DNA of 45,705 nucleotides from an uncultured Clostridia bacterium (GTDB lineage Bacteria > Bacillota > Clostridia > TANB77 > CAG-508), in contig CAKPCF010000011.1 of NCBI GenBank assembly GCA_934141445.1, positions 1 to 45,705 of the forward strand, written 5' to 3'. Shown in pieces: positions 33,055-42,459 of the stretch. The notes beneath the pieces are model-generated. The model was not told where the DNA came from and searched no databases. It saw only the letters and a program-made list of their open reading frames with translations. Positions within the stretch are counted from its first letter, which is position 1, and every line of letters begins with the position of its first letter. Made by a program: the position numbers and the translations under genes.

Positions 33055-36000
33055 ATGGCAGAGTTACCAGCAAAACAAAGTGTATTCACAAGAGTAAGAA
33101 ATAGCATATTAAATGCAGGAATTACAAATAATTTTACAAGAAATATTATAGCAAATTTTGCACCAAATATTTTTGGGAGCAATTTGATTGATTTTGTTTC
33201 AATAAGTGATAATGCTAATTTAGATAAAACAATGGAACTAATTTCATCTATGAATTCACAAACTATTCAAGCAAATTATAATGCTATATCAAGAAAGTTT
33301 TTTAGTATATCCAGTCAATTTAATACTGAAGCGGTAATAAATAGAATTCTAGATACACTAAACCAAGAAACAAGGCAAACTTTAAGTGAAGAAATGTTAA
33401 AAGATGACAATATTATTTTCAGTTACGGTAAAGTAACGGATGAAATATGTGAAAAGATTGTTTCTGGCATAGATTTTCAAACTAAAACTAGTGAAGAAAT
33501 AGACCAAATGATTGAAAGTGTAAAGCCTAGTAGAAAGATTAGTTATAATTTGTTTTCACAATTAACTTTAAGCCAAAAAAAAGATTTTTTTAGTACTTTT
33601 AGCGAACAATTCTTAACTTTACCTTTAGGTAATGAAAAAGGATTAAAAGATATGTTAGAACAATTTGATGAACCAGACAGACTTGAACAATATAATAAAA
33701 TTTTGAAAAGTTGTGCAAATTATGAAAATAAGAATGATAACAAATTTGACGATATAATAAAGAATCTTGTAAATTGCTTTCAAACCTTAGATCCTAAAGA
33801 TAGAAGTAATACTTTAGATAGAACTATAAGTTTACTAAGATTAGAATCTAAGGGAAAATTCAAAAATGGTAACATAATATCTGTTATGAATTGTATAAAA
33901 CCAGAAGAGCAGAAGAAATATTGTAAAGATTTTTTACATGAAATGGATTTAATAAATGGTGGCTATTATCAATATTTTCTAACATTAGATAAAAGTACAC
34001 ATGCTGATATAGCAAAGGATATAATAAATATTATTTCTAAAAAACAAATGATTTATTCATATGATTATGAAATTGTGGATTCTCTTGAAAGAGATGCAAG
34101 ATGTTCTGCTTTTTTAGAAATTATCAATGGGGATATTGATGATACAACTATTGATTTTGTATTAGGGACATTTTTTTCTGAAGAACGACAAAAAGATTTT
34201 ATTAGTTATATTAAACAGAATAATTTACAAATAGTTTCACCTGAAAGAATGCAAGAACTTGAAGAAAACGAATATCCTATTGAAGATTTTATTTTAATTG
34301 CAACTGATACAGAATGTAATAGATTTATAAATGAATATTTAAACAATAAAAGTACTAATAAATATATATCTACATTGAATTCAATAAAAGGATTATATAC
34401 AGATATAGATGCTTCTAACAATAAATGTCAAAAAATAAAAATGGATAATATTGCAAATTTATTTTCAACACTTACTATTGAAGAAAAGAAAAGGCTGTTA
34501 GACACAACATTAACGGTGGCATTTGAAGATGAAAAAATGGATAGTATTAGAGAGTATGGAAGTATAAAGATTTTCGAAGGGTTATCTCAAGAAGAAAGAA
34601 CACAAATGTTTTCAGGTTTTTATGAATATGTAAAAGAAAAACCTGATACTGCCATTAAATTATATGACATGTTACCAGATGAAGGAAAAGTAAAAGTATT
34701 CGAGGCATATAGTTCTTTAGATACTCCAGAAAGTTTAAATTTTTTAATTACAGTATTACAAAAACATTCGATAAAAGAATTAAATCAGATTTTTCAAAAT
34801 AAAGTTACATTAAGTCAAGAAAAAATAGAAAAAATGATGCAACAGCAAAGTGGAATTGCTGTCAAAACTCTATTGTTTGATGCTGATACCGATAGAGATA
34901 AGTTAACTGACTTAGCAGCATATAGTCAGTTACAGGATAATAAGGCAATTGATATTGATTCTGTAGTCCAAGAGTTATATATAAATGCAGGAAAAGACAA
35001 AAAAGAGTTTAATACTATTTTGAATGATGTATATAATTTATTTACTTATAATAATGTTCCAGAGTTTTTAAAGACTTTTAGAATTTTTCAACTTGGAAAC
35101 TTTCATAATAAAAGTAATAATAAATTGCAATCTTTTCAAGAGAAAACAACGCAGGAAAGAGATATTTTAATTCTAGAAGATTTATTTAAAATTTCTTTAG
35201 ATTCAAACAGTGCATCATTACGAGAATTTGCAGAAATAATTATGGAAGGAAAAAGATTAACTACATTACTTCAATCAAATCCTGAAGAAAAGATAGAAAC
35301 TTTGTCTATTGAAGAAAGAGCTTTACTAATGCAATATAGAGATACATTATATGATTTACATAACATTACTAGAGAAACAAGAAATACGGGAAAACCAAAA
35401 ATAGAGAAAACTGATAATGTAATTGGTGATTTGAGAACGTTAATATCTGTTTATTCAGACAATAAAGATCACAATGTTGATTCAAAGAATATTGTATTTA
35501 ACCCAAATAAAATAATGGACGAATTATTCAAAGGTTTTGTTACTACTACAATTAGACCTAGAGCAATGCTTGAATATATGGATAGAGTAAAAGAAAATGC
35601 AGATGCAAGACATTTAAAAATAGAAGAGCAACTAAGAGCTGGAACAATGCATTTGCAAGAAGGAGACTTTATAAAAGGAATTCTAAATTTTGATGATTAT
35701 ATACCAAGTATGTTACAGGATGGAATAAAAGGTGGCGAATTTAATCAAGAATATTCTCATTCTGATGCAACGCCACTTGATGCAGACTTTGGATATATAT
35801 CATCCGGAAATCTAACTATTCAAAAAGCTTCAGATTACGATATTATTCAAACAACTATTAGTGCTGGATATGGTCCAAATTATGTAGTTTTAAAACAATA
35901 TGCAGAAAGATTAGCAGATAGACAATCTACAAATTTTGAAAATCAAGCAACCTTTAATGGAACAACAGATTTTTATGAAGAAATGAGCGAAAATAATAGA

Positions 36001-37368
36001 GCTTCTCGTTATATAAGAACTGGTATTCCAATTACTGATGTTGATTATATTGTTAGTGTGGATTGGAATCCTAAAAACGGATATGAAATGGCAATGGCTG
36101 GAATGTATATACCAGTTATTGATTCAAAAGGTGAAGTAGTATTTTCATCTGAAGACTATAAGAAAATTCGTGAAGAAATGAGAGGATTGTCTCGTTATCA
36201 TGCTGAAGATATAATTGTAAGTGATAAGGCTAGAAATATGGAAGCACTTTATGAAACATACAGAAAAGTTAGTACAAAATCTGCTGAAGAAACAGAAAAA
36301 GAAATTGAGGCTGTAAAAGCATTGGTTGAAGGCAAAGAAGATGAAACAACATCAAAAAAGAAAAAAGCAACGACAGATTTCATAAAAGGATACTTTGAAA
36401 GTAAAGGAATAAGAGTAGTAGATGATTTGAGCCAAAATTTATCTACTAATTCAGTAGAACTAATAGATACAGGATCAACTGGTAGAGGAACTAATGTACC
36501 AGGAGATGGTGATTTTGATTTTATGCTTAGACATAATTTGCCAGATGATATTTTAGAAGAATTGACACAAAAAGTTGGAGAAATAACACCAAAAGAAGAT
36601 TTTGCAATTGTAAGTGATGGTTTCCGTTCTAAAGGTGCTGTGCTTCCAAATGGAGAAGTTGTAGATATAGATGTAACAGCAGCAAAAAAAGATTTAGCTT
36701 TAAGTTATTCGAGTGATATGTGTGTAAGAGATAGATTAGACAATATAAGAACTCATAGCCCAGCGGATTATAATTATGTACAAGCTAATATAATTATGGC
36801 TAAAAAGATATTGAAGGCTGAAGGAGTTTATAAAAAAGCAGGTAGTACTGGAGCAACAAAATACGGTGGATTTGGAGGAATTGGTGTTGAAAATTGGGTA
36901 CTTCAAAATGGTGGTTCCTTTGAGCAAGCACTAGATACTTTTATGGATACGGCTAACCAAGCAGTAGATTACAATGATTTTAAAAGAAAATATCCTATTT
37001 TCGATTTTGGATTTAATCATAGAGAAGGGAAAACTCGACATGATCGATTTAGTGCTTTTTTAGGTGTAGATAGTCAGTATCCAATAGGTTTTAATTATGT
37101 TAAAGAAATTTTTCCAACTCTTCAACAAACTATGACTTTAGAAAACGAAAAACAATCAGAAAGAGAAAATGGTATTGAACCAGAATCTCCACTAATGCAA
37201 AGTATTTCAGCGAAAGGTTTTGCTGAAGCAGGAAAAAATAAAAGTGACTTAAGAAATAAATTTAGTTTTTCACAAATACGTGGTTTGGTAGCAAAATATA
37301 TGTCTATGCAAAGCGTACAACAAGAAACACAAAATACTAATAACAGTTTGGAGGAAAAAGATGATTAA
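33055..37368 (+). CDS. 1437-residue protein with polymerase-beta-type nucleotidyltransferase domain
   Basis: The C-terminal third holds a nucleotidyltransferase core: GSTGRGTNVPGDGDFDF at about 1140-1156 (Gly-Ser hairpin then metal-binding Asp1153 and Asp1155) and a third acidic position in VVDIDVT (Asp1204 or Asp1206). This resembles the class that includes archaeal CCA-adding enzymes, 2-5A synthases and CD-NTases. The first 850 residues are predominantly helical and charged, with no membrane span or signal peptide; a second, beta-rich segment about 870-1080 contains YSHSDATPLDADFGYISSGN and is not recognised. The protein overlaps the next gene by 8 nt. The substrate is unknown: RNA tailing, nucleotide second-messenger synthesis or protein AMPylation are all possible. 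A defence or toxin role is not shown. Confidence 0.65.
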   Translation: MAELPAKQSVFTRVRNSILNAGITNNFTRNIIANFAPNIFGSNLIDFVSISDNANLDKTMELISSMNSQTIQANYNAISRKFFSISSQFNTEAVINRILDTLNQETRQTLSEEMLKDDNIIFSYGKVTDEICEKIVSGIDFQTKTSEEIDQMIESVKPSRKISYNLFSQLTLSQKKDFFSTFSEQFLTLPLGNEKGLKDMLEQFDEPDRLEQYNKILKSCANYENKNDNKFDDIIKNLVNCFQTLDPKDRSNTLDRTISLLRLESKGKFKNGNIISVMNCIKPEEQKKYCKDFLHEMDLINGGYYQYFLTLDKSTHADIAKDIINIISKKQMIYSYDYEIVDSLERDARCSAFLEIINGDIDDTTIDFVLGTFFSEERQKDFISYIKQNNLQIVSPERMQELEENEYPIEDFILIATDTECNRFINEYLNNKSTNKYISTLNSIKGLYTDIDASNNKCQKIKMDNIANLFSTLTIEEKKRLLDTTLTVAFEDEKMDSIREYGSIKIFEGLSQEERTQMFSGFYEYVKEKPDTAIKLYDMLPDEGKVKVFEAYSSLDTPESLNFLITVLQKHSIKELNQIFQNKVTLSQEKIEKMMQQQSGIAVKTLLFDADTDRDKLTDLAAYSQLQDNKAIDIDSVVQELYINAGKDKKEFNTILNDVYNLFTYNNVPEFLKTFRIFQLGNFHNKSNNKLQSFQEKTTQERDILILEDLFKISLDSNSASLREFAEIIMEGKRLTTLLQSNPEEKIETLSIEERALLMQYRDTLYDLHNITRETRNTGKPKIEKTDNVIGDLRTLISVYSDNKDHNVDSKNIVFNPNKIMDELFKGFVTTTIRPRAMLEYMDRVKENADARHLKIEEQLRAGTMHLQEGDFIKGILNFDDYIPSMLQDGIKGGEFNQEYSHSDATPLDADFGYISSGNLTIQKASDYDIIQTTISAGYGPNYVVLKQYAERLADRQSTNFENQATFNGTTDFYEEMSENNRASRYIRTGIPITDVDYIVSVDWNPKNGYEMAMAGMYIPVIDSKGEVVFSSEDYKKIREEMRGLSRYHAEDIIVSDKARNMEALYETYRKVSTKSAEETEKEIEAVKALVEGKEDETTSKKKKATTDFIKGYFESKGIRVVDDLSQNLSTNSVELIDTGSTGRGTNVPGDGDFDFMLRHNLPDDILEELTQKVGEITPKEDFAIVSDGFRSKGAVLPNGEVVDIDVTAAKKDLALSYSSDMCVRDRLDNIRTHSPADYNYVQANIIMAKKILKAEGVYKKAGSTGATKYGGFGGIGVENWVLQNGGSFEQALDTFMDTANQAVDYNDFKRKYPIFDFGFNHREGKTRHDRFSAFLGVDSQYPIGFNYVKEIFPTLQQTMTLENEKQSERENGIEPESPLMQSISAKGFAEAGKNKSDLRNKFSFSQIRGLVAKYMSMQSVQQETQNTNNSLEEKDD

Positions 37369-37741
37369 AGAAAGTAATTTTAGAAGAATGGCAACAGAAG
37401 TCTTAGCAATAGTGGATTTATATCCAAAATCAACAAGAGATAAAATACCAGCACAACTTATAGAAGAATTGCAAAGAAATAAATTACCAGATTTAAAAGT
37501 AAATTTAGACAAAAATAAAAAACTTCATGAACAAGACATATGTGAAGAATCACTTGTAATGACATATATGATTTATAGAAGTTATATAGCATCACCAGAA
37601 GAACAAGTATTATTTGATAAAATTTTAAATAAATTTGATGAAGAAACTAGAAAGAAATATGACCCTAATAATATCTTCAAAAAGAAAGATGAAAATACTA
37701 GTAATGATGGACAAAGTACAGATTCACATTCAGAAAGATAA
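37361..37741 (+). CDS. Small partner of the nucleotidyltransferase protein
   Basis: This 126-residue protein has a helical N-terminus (RRMATEVLAIVDLYPKST) and a conspicuously polar, Asp/Ser/Asn-rich C-terminal tail (about 108-126). The ATG lies inside the last codons of the large gene, with GGAGG just upstream, so it is translationally coupled and should act with it. No signal peptide, membrane helix or catalytic motif is visible. A regulator, chaperone or antitoxin for the large protein is a reasonable guess; none of these is demonstrated. Confidence 0.6.
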   Translation: MIKESNFRRMATEVLAIVDLYPKSTRDKIPAQLIEELQRNKLPDLKVNLDKNKKLHEQDICEESLVMTYMIYRSYIASPEEQVLFDKILNKFDEETRKKYDPNNIFKKKDENTSNDGQSTDSHSER

Positions 37742-37756
37742 AATATAATTCTAGTT

Positions 37757-37785
37757 AAAGACGGTCTGGTCAACCGTCTTTTTTT
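37757..37785 (+). terminator. Terminator of the nucleotidyltransferase operon
   Basis: AAAGACGGT (37757-37765) pairs with ACCGTCTTT (37773-37781) and is followed by a T run. Confidence 0.85.
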
Positions 37786-37809
37786 ATTCTTGATAAATTA
37801 CAAGAAATA

Positions 37810-37839
37810 TTGACATTAAGCATAAAATGCTTATATAAT
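37810..37839 (+). promoter_or_regulatory. Promoter with palindromic operator in its spacer
   Basis: TTGACA (37810-37815), an 18-bp spacer and TATAAT (37834-37839). The spacer is filled by a perfect inverted repeat TAAGCAT-AAA-ATGCTTA (37817-37833), as expected for a repressor site. Confidence 0.7.
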
Positions 37840-37897
37840 AAATACACAAAGAAAGCAGAAAAAAGCTAATTTTACAATGAAAATGAGGTTGAATTTT

Positions 37898-38578
37898 ATG
37901 AAAAATATATCAAAAAAGAAAATTTTAATATTTGTTATTTTAGGAATTATTGTATTTAGTATTGGAATTTGCAGTGGAATTTATATAAAGACTCGCATTG
38001 ATGAAAACAAGGCAATTGCGGAAAAAGAAAAGCAAACTAGTTTAGCAAAATATATTTCTGAAAGTGAAATTACTAAATTAAAAGAAAAAGTAAAAAGTGA
38101 TGAAGAAGGCTATGGCAATAATTACCAAGAATTTGAACTATATTCTTATACTGCTTATAGAAAAGAACCTGATAGAATATATTTTAAATCTTCTAAAGTT
38201 GGTGCTTTTTATGTTTTTGAAAAAGATGATGAAAACTATGCACATTTGCTAGAAGTAGTTAAGGATAGAATGCATTATTCTGTAGTAGATGACTATAATT
38301 TAAGATGCTTTACACCAGTAACTATAAAGAAAATGATGTTATCTGGTGAAAACTATATTATTTTTGATTATAATAATCAAGATTTGTCTGAATTTGATGG
38401 AGATTATAATAAAGACATTATATTTAGCTTTTCAGAAAATACTAGACTTTATAGATTAGTTACATGTTTATCATATTATAAAGAGCCTATCACTTTAGAA
38501 AACTTAAACAGAAATGAATTTGCTGATAATACATCACTAACTGGATATCAATATATGACATTGGGTGAGATGGATTAA
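37898..38578 (+). CDS. Membrane-anchored protein of unknown function
   Basis: The 226-residue product has a basic start, one membrane helix (KILIFVILGIIVFSIGICSG, about 7-26) and an outer or cytoplasmic domain of about 195 residues starting with a charged coiled stretch (ENKAIAEKEKQTSLAKYISE). No catalytic motif is recognised. The ATG at 37898 has GAGGT at proper spacing; an upstream ATG at 37877 in frame lacks a site. It lies 2 bases upstream of a HAD-like gene and is under a promoter carrying a palindromic operator. Confidence 0.55.
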   Translation: MKNISKKKILIFVILGIIVFSIGICSGIYIKTRIDENKAIAEKEKQTSLAKYISESEITKLKEKVKSDEEGYGNNYQEFELYSYTAYRKEPDRIYFKSSKVGAFYVFEKDDENYAHLLEVVKDRMHYSVVDDYNLRCFTPVTIKKMMLSGENYIIFDYNNQDLSEFDGDYNKDIIFSFSENTRLYRLVTCLSYYKEPITLENLNRNEFADNTSLTGYQYMTLGEMD

Positions 38579-38580
38579 AT

Positions 38581-39075
38581 ATGAATGTTATATTTTTAGA
38601 CATAGATGGTGTGCTAAATTCAGATGAGTATATAGATTCTATAAAACATTTAGAATTAAAACCAGAAAATGAAATTGATAAAGAAAAATTAAAACTGCTA
38701 ATTTCAGCCGTAAAATTAACTAATTCAAAAGTTGTTTTAACAGCTTCAGGAAGATATGGCAAGGTAGGAAAATATTTGATTTCAATTCTATCTCAATTTG
38801 GAATACCAACAGATGTGACTCCTCACATGAATAGTGAAAGAGGAAAAGAAATAAAAGCTTGGTTAAATCAAAATAGAGATGTAGATGATTTTGTAATATT
38901 GGATGATGAAATTTTTGAATCATATGATAATAAATTATTATCAAAATTGATAAAAATATCAAATGGAAATGGACATAATTTGGGAGAAGGTATACTTCAA
39001 AAAGACATTGAAGAAATTATAAAAAGACTTGGAAAACGCAAAGAAATAGAAGCAAATGATTATGATGAAAGATAA
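38581..39075 (+). CDS. HAD-like phosphatase domain protein
   Basis: The 164-residue protein has the HAD nucleophile motif IFLDIDGVLNS at the N-terminus (Asp at 7, acid/base Asp at 9), a motif II-like VVLTASGR, a RGKEIKAWL helix, and the metal-binding DDFVILDDE near residue 101. It resembles the HAD domain found in Swiss-army-knife RNA-repair proteins (5'/3' phosphatases). The substrate is uncertain. It starts 2 bases after the preceding membrane-protein gene and shares its promoter. Confidence 0.7.
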   Translation: MNVIFLDIDGVLNSDEYIDSIKHLELKPENEIDKEKLKLLISAVKLTNSKVVLTASGRYGKVGKYLISILSQFGIPTDVTPHMNSERGKEIKAWLNQNRDVDDFVILDDEIFESYDNKLLSKLIKISNGNGHNLGEGILQKDIEEIIKRLGKRKEIEANDYDER

Positions 39076-39111
39076 AGAGATAATCCTAACATAATAAAAT
39101 TAAATTTTACA

Positions 39112-39140
39112 TTTACAAATACCCCTATAGGGTATATAAT
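39112..39140 (+). promoter_or_regulatory. Copper-responsive promoter with CsoR-like operator
   Basis: TTTACA (39112-39117), a 17-bp spacer and TATAAT (39135-39140). The spacer carries ATACCCCTATAGGGTATA (39119-39136), matching the ATACCC...GGGTAT pattern of CsoR operators. The CsoR gene itself is not in this window. Confidence 0.75.
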
Positions 39141-39176
39141 ATTGAAAATTGATAAATAAAAATGGAGGGTATTAAA

Positions 39177-39383
39177 ATGAAAGAATGTACAATTAAAGTA
39201 GAAGGAATGGTTTGTGGAGGTTGCGAAAATAGAGTAAAAAATGCAGTATCAACAATTGATGGAGTTGAAAGTGTTATTGCAGATCATAATACAGGAATAG
39301 TAACTGTAACTTCAAAAGAAGATTTAGATGTAAATCAAATAAAAGAAAAAATCGAAGATATAGGTTTTGAAGTGAAGGAATAG
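39177..39383 (+). CDS. copZ: Copper chaperone (heavy-metal-associated domain)
   Basis: This 68-residue cytoplasmic protein has a single ferredoxin-like HMA domain with the copper-binding motif MVCGGC (about 10-15); the usual motif is MxCxxC. It should carry Cu(I) to the CopA exporter encoded 3 bases downstream. The ATG at 39177 follows GGAGGG. Confidence 0.88.
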   Translation: MKECTIKVEGMVCGGCENRVKNAVSTIDGVESVIADHNTGIVTVTSKEDLDVNQIKEKIEDIGFEVKE

Positions 39384-39386
39384 GAT

Positions 39387-41594
39387 ATGCAAAATATAAT
39401 TTTATCAATTGATGGTATGACATGCAGTGCTTGTTCAAATGGTTTAGAAAAGTATTTAAATAAACAAAATGGCATTTTTAATGCTAGTGTAAACCTTGTT
39501 ATGGCAAATGCAACAATAACCTATGATGAAAAAATCTTAGACCAAGAAAAAATAGAAAAATATATTAAACAGGCAGGTTTTAAAAGTTTAGGATTATTCA
39601 AAGAAATAAATGTAGAAAAAAGTAGCAAAAAAGAAAAAAATAAATTTATTATCTTTACTATTTTAGCAATTATTTTTATGTATATTGCAATGGGACACAT
39701 GGTTAATTTGCCAATTATAGAATTTTTAGACTTACATCATAATCCAATAAATTATACTATATGCTTATTTATATTAACAATTGCATTTTTAGTATATGGA
39801 TATGATATTTTAAAAAATGGATATAAAAATTTAATTCATAAGATACCAAATATGGATACTCTTGTAACAATTGGTGTATTAAGCAGTTTTATTTACAGTG
39901 TATATGGAATGTATAGAGTTTTAAAAGGTGACCAGCATTTCACAATGAATTTATACTTTGAATCTTCTGCAATAATAATTTATTTCGTAAAGCTTGGAAG
40001 ATATATTGATGGTATAAGTAAAGATAAAACCAAAAGTGCAATACAAAAATTAGTAGAAATCACACCAAATCAAGCAACTATAGAAGTTAATGGTGTACAA
40101 AAACAAGTTACTTTAGATGAAATAAAAAAAGGTAATATTGTAATTTCAAAAGCAGGAGATAAAATAGCAGTTGATGGTGAAATTATAGAGGGAAGTACAC
40201 ATTTAGATGAATCTTTTATAACTGGAGAAAGTAAACCTGTTAATAAAAGCGTTGGAGAAAAAGTAATTGCAGGAAGTTTAAATTATGATGGCTTTATAAA
40301 ATATAAAGCAGAAAAAATTGGAAAAGAATCTACTGTTTCTGAAATTGTAAGATTGGTTGTAGAAGCAAGTAATACTAAGGCTCCAATTGCAAAAATTGCT
40401 GATAAAATTTCTGGATATTTTGTTCCTGCAGTAATAGTAATTGCTATATTAACATTTATTTGTTATCTTGTTTTAGGGTATAATTTTGCTACTGCTTTAA
40501 GTACTTTTATCACTGTTCTTGTTGTTGCTTGCCCTTGTAGTTTAGGGTTAGCAACGCCTCTTGCTATAGTTGTTAGTGAGGGCTTATGTGCAAGTAATGG
40601 TATATTAGTAAAAAAGAGTGAAATTCTAGAAAATGCATCAAAAACAAATACAATAGTGTTTGATAAAACTGGTACATTAACTTATGGAAAATTAAAAATT
40701 TCCAAGATATATAATTATAGTAATTTAGAAGAAAAAGAGCTAATTCAGCTTACAGGTAGCATAGAGGAGAAGTCTACACATCCAATAGGCAAAGCTTTTA
40801 CTGATTATATGAAAGAAAATAAAATAAGCAAAATAGAAGTAAGTAATATGCAAAATTTAGCTGGATATGGTCTAGTTGGAGAAGTTAATAATCAAAAACT
40901 TATGCTTGGAAACAGAAAAATGATGGAGAAATTTTCTATTCCTAACAGTCATTTGGAAGATGAAAAAGAATTAGCTAAAAATGGAAATAGTATTGTTTAT
41001 GTTACTAGAAATGATGAAATTATTGCATTGATAGGAGTAAATGATATTGTAAGAGAAAATGCAAAGGAAGTAATTAGCAAATTAAATAGTCATAATATCG
41101 ATACAATAATGCTAACAGGAGATAACAAGGAAACTGCCGAAAAAATAGGAAAAGAATTAGGAATTACAAAAGTTATTTCAAATGTTTTACCAGTTCAAAA
41201 ATCAGAAACAATTAAAGATTTAAAAGCTAAAGAAAATAAAGTTATGATGTGTGGAGATGGTATAAATGATAGTCCAGCATTAACAAATGCAGATATTGGT
41301 GTAAGTGTAAAAAGTGGAACTGATATAGCAATGGATTCTAGTGATGTTATTTTAACTAAAAATGATTTAAACTCAGTATTAAAATTGATTATCATTAGTG
41401 AGAAAACAGTTAAGAATATAAAACAAAATTTGTTTTGGGCATTTTTCTATAATTGTTTGATGATACCGGTAGCAATAGGCATACTTAAACCAATAGGAAT
41501 TTTAATCAATCCAATGATTGCAAGTTTAGCAATGGTATTTAGTAGTTTAACTGTTATTTTAAATGCATTAAGATTAAGAAAAATAAAAATATAG
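39387..41594 (+). CDS. copA: Copper-exporting P1B-type ATPase
   Basis: The 735-residue pump exports Cu(I) across the membrane using ATP. It has one N-terminal HMA domain with MTCSAC, eight expected membrane helices, the actuator TGES motif, the transmembrane metal site CPCSLGLATPL (about 384-394), the phosphorylation motif DKTGTLT, an SxHP-like EEKSTHPIG, and GDGINDSPAL. It forms an operon with copZ and ends at a terminator. Confidence 0.95.
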   Translation: MQNIILSIDGMTCSACSNGLEKYLNKQNGIFNASVNLVMANATITYDEKILDQEKIEKYIKQAGFKSLGLFKEINVEKSSKKEKNKFIIFTILAIIFMYIAMGHMVNLPIIEFLDLHHNPINYTICLFILTIAFLVYGYDILKNGYKNLIHKIPNMDTLVTIGVLSSFIYSVYGMYRVLKGDQHFTMNLYFESSAIIIYFVKLGRYIDGISKDKTKSAIQKLVEITPNQATIEVNGVQKQVTLDEIKKGNIVISKAGDKIAVDGEIIEGSTHLDESFITGESKPVNKSVGEKVIAGSLNYDGFIKYKAEKIGKESTVSEIVRLVVEASNTKAPIAKIADKISGYFVPAVIVIAILTFICYLVLGYNFATALSTFITVLVVACPCSLGLATPLAIVVSEGLCASNGILVKKSEILENASKTNTIVFDKTGTLTYGKLKISKIYNYSNLEEKELIQLTGSIEEKSTHPIGKAFTDYMKENKISKIEVSNMQNLAGYGLVGEVNNQKLMLGNRKMMEKFSIPNSHLEDEKELAKNGNSIVYVTRNDEIIALIGVNDIVRENAKEVISKLNSHNIDTIMLTGDNKETAEKIGKELGITKVISNVLPVQKSETIKDLKAKENKVMMCGDGINDSPALTNADIGVSVKSGTDIAMDSSDVILTKNDLNSVLKLIIISEKTVKNIKQNLFWAFFYNCLMIPVAIGILKPIGILINPMIASLAMVFSSLTVILNALRLRKIKI

Positions 41595-41602
41595 ATTAAA
41601 GT

Positions 41603-41629
41603 AAGGCTAGTTGTAATACTAGCCTTTTG
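41603..41629 (+). terminator. Terminator of the copper operon
   Basis: AAGGCTAG (41603-41610) pairs with CTAGCCTT (41619-41626) followed by T residues. Confidence 0.75.
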
Positions 41630-41665
41630 TATTATATATAAAATGAATTGTATATAAATTTACAA

Positions 41666-42271
41666 TTATTTTTTTAGCATATACACTATTTCATCTATAA
41701 CAATATTAGTCATAGCTTCATAGTTAAGTTTATCATGTTTGTGATAAACAATTTCATGACATAAATTATCAATTAAACCAATACAAATATGAGATTTTTC
41801 CATAAGATTTTTACTATCAAAACCATTATCTATTAGTAAATTATAAATTACTTCTGTCATTTCCATTTCTCGTTTATGAAAATAAAAAGCGACATCTTTA
41901 TCTGAATGAGCCATTGCCATTATTTCTTCATGTGCAGATTGAGACAATTTATGATTTTGAATAAATGTATCAATCATTTTCCTAATTACTGTAGGTAGTT
42001 CATTTTTATCAAAATTTTTAACAGGAGCATCAATCATTGGATAAAAAATATTATCAGCAAACTTTTTTAATGCTTCTATAAAAATATCATGTTTATCTTT
42101 AAAATATTGATATATAATTCCTGTTGATACACCAGCTTTTTTGGCTATTTCAGCAGTATTTGTATTATAATATCCTTTTTCACAAATTAGTTCAAAACCA
42201 GCTTCAATTATTCTTTCTTTTTTTTCAATCGAACGCTTTTGCGTAGGTTTTCTTATTTCATATTCACTCAT
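41666..42271 (-). CDS. TetR-family repressor of the adjacent ABC exporter
   Basis: This 201-residue regulator has an N-terminal TetR DNA-binding domain with the helix-turn-helix TAEIAKKAGVSTGIIYQYFKDK (about 39-60, trimmed to the key AKKAGVS-turn) and a helical ligand-binding C-terminus. AGGAGG precedes its ATG. It is divergent from the ABC transporter genes, and two identical-arm palindromes lie in the shared region, so it probably represses both. The inducer is unknown. Confidence 0.85.
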   Translation of the reverse strand: MSEYEIRKPTQKRSIEKKERIIEAGFELICEKGYYNTNTAEIAKKAGVSTGIIYQYFKDKHDIFIEALKKFADNIFYPMIDAPVKNFDKNELPTVIRKMIDTFIQNHKLSQSAHEEIMAMAHSDKDVAFYFHKREMEMTEVIYNLLIDNGFDSKNLMEKSHICIGLIDNLCHEIVYHKHDKLNYEAMTNIVIDEIVYMLKK

Positions 42272-42302
42272 TAGTTATCCTCCTAGAAGAAATATTATTT
42301 CA

Positions 42303-42331
42303 ATTATACAGTTGTAAAAAATAATTGTCAA
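42303..42331 (-). promoter_or_regulatory. Promoter of the tetR-type gene
   Basis: Read on the minus strand: TTGACA (42331-42326), a 17-bp spacer and TATAAT (42308-42303). Operator O1 lies just upstream of its -35. Confidence 0.65.
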
Positions 42332-42333
42332 GA

Positions 42334-42353
42334 ATATGAAAAAACCTTCATAT
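42334..42353. promoter_or_regulatory. TetR operator O1
   Basis: ATATGAA, six bases, TTCATAT: a perfect 7-bp inverted repeat lying between the two divergent -35 elements. Confidence 0.75.
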
Positions 42354-42357
42354 TTTA

Positions 42358-42386
42358 TTGACTTTACTATAATATAAATATATAAT
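42358..42386 (+). promoter_or_regulatory. Promoter of the ABC exporter operon
   Basis: TTGACT (42358-42363), a 17-bp spacer and TATAAT (42381-42386). It is flanked by O1 and O2. Confidence 0.7.
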
Positions 42387-42395
42387 CTTGCCAGA

Positions 42396-42415
42396 ATATG
42401 AAAAAAGTTTCATAT
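42396..42415. promoter_or_regulatory. TetR operator O2
   Basis: ATATGAA, six bases, TTCATAT: the same arms as O1 and the same gap length, placed just downstream of the -10 element where bound repressor would block transcription. Confidence 0.75.
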
Positions 42416-42459
42416 AAAATTGAAGTTTTATATGTACCTAAAGAAAGGATGAGAGAAAA

